Below the pieces are notes generated by a model that saw only the letters and a program-made list of their open reading frames with translations, was not told where the DNA came from and ran no database searches. DNA of 64,000 bases from contig NZ_JAGGRI010000015.1 of the NCBI RefSeq assembly GCF_018612875.1, positions 1-64,000 of the forward strand, given 5' to 3'. Position numbers and translations under genes: made by a program. This DNA is from Lysobacter sp. ISL-50 (GTDB lineage: Bacteria > Pseudomonadota > Gammaproteobacteria > Xanthomonadales > Xanthomonadaceae). Positions 63,884 through 64,000 of this stretch are shown in pieces (positions within the stretch are counted from its first letter, which is position 1; each line of letters starts with the position of its first letter).

Positions 63884-64000
63884 ATGCCCGCCGAAACGAC
63901 GGCGCCGCCGCAACGCCGTTCGCGCAAGCGGATCTACATCTTCCTTGCGTTGCTGCTGGCGGCGCTGATCGGCCTGCATTGGCTGTCGCGGCCGAGCCAG
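63884..64000 (+). CDS. partial gene, membrane-anchored protein, continues past the window
   Basis: The ATG at 63884, 6 nt after the ftsY stop, opens a frame with MPAETTAPPQRRSRKRIYIF and a hydrophobic stretch FLALLLAALIGLHWL, then SRPSQ at the window edge. The positive N-terminus plus helix suggests a type II membrane anchor or uncleaved signal. Only 39 residues are visible, so no family can be given. It is probably co-transcribed with ftsY. No SD is seen beyond GAGGCG. Confidence 0.6.
   Translation, partial: MPAETTAPPQRRSRKRIYIFLALLLAALIGLHWLSRPSQ

Overview
This is a 64 kb stretch of very GC-rich chromosome that reads as a gammaproteobacterium of the family Xanthomonadaceae, most probably Lysobacter or a close relative. 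That assignment is inferred from the protein families, from several secreted peptidases, from codon use and from xanthomonad-style palindromic intergenic repeats; no rRNA or tRNA gene is present to confirm it. I support 53 genes, one of them interrupted and one cut by the right edge. Most are ordinary chromosomal genes, interspersed with accessory blocks.

Layout. 0.3-4.8 kb: an ABC ATPase and a permease fused to an M1 aminopeptidase. 5.1-8.3 kb: an LtrA-like membrane protein, an AroQ-like gene broken by an amber codon, and a beta-CASP metallo-beta-lactamase-fold RNase-like protein. 8.5-19.2 kb: a peptidase-rich region with two tandem M13 lipoprotein metallopeptidases, a metzincin with a small secreted protein in what looks like an inserted island, a 0.75 kb array of 130-bp palindromic repeats, a PaiB-type flavin-binding protein, and a third M13 protein that has lost zinc ligands. 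19.3-28.5 kb: two divergent gene sets that I read as a MoxR / vWA-like / beta-propeller (bpX) system facing an AAA+ / membrane / TPR set; this is the most interesting locus in the window. 28.5-35 kb: a rhomboid protease, an alkyltransferase-like protein, phosphate transport (Pit plus DUF47), a CBS-domain CNNM/CorC protein and ExoD. 35-38.7 kb: a 53-bp tandem palindrome array, then a GGDEF-EAL sensor that overlaps a PhnD-like binding protein gene. 38.8-47.6 kb: trmJ, suhB, a methyltransferase, and the secF-secD-yajC-tgt-queA group. 47.9-51.7 kb: a DesR/DesK-like two-component pair and an exported amidohydrolase. 52.4-55.5 kb: a divergent class III aminotransferase with two small unknown proteins, then upp. 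55.7-64 kb: a TMEM43-like protein with an MBL hydrolase, an anchored unknown, gamma-glutamyltransferase, a ferredoxin, a lipoprotein, coaD, rsmD, ftsY and the start of one more gene.

How they work together. Housekeeping units include tRNA queuosine synthesis (queA, tgt) next to the Sec accessory complex (yajC, secD, secF). Pit sits with its DUF47 partner. The putative c-di-GMP module pairs a periplasmic binding protein with a membrane GGDEF-EAL enzyme. The bpX/MoxR locus has features of a multi-component NTP-driven complex: overlapping genes, two different AAA+ ATPases, propeller and solenoid scaffolds, a degenerate vWA domain and membrane partners. Several junctions between converging genes are filled by large palindromic repeats that probably act as bidirectional terminators.
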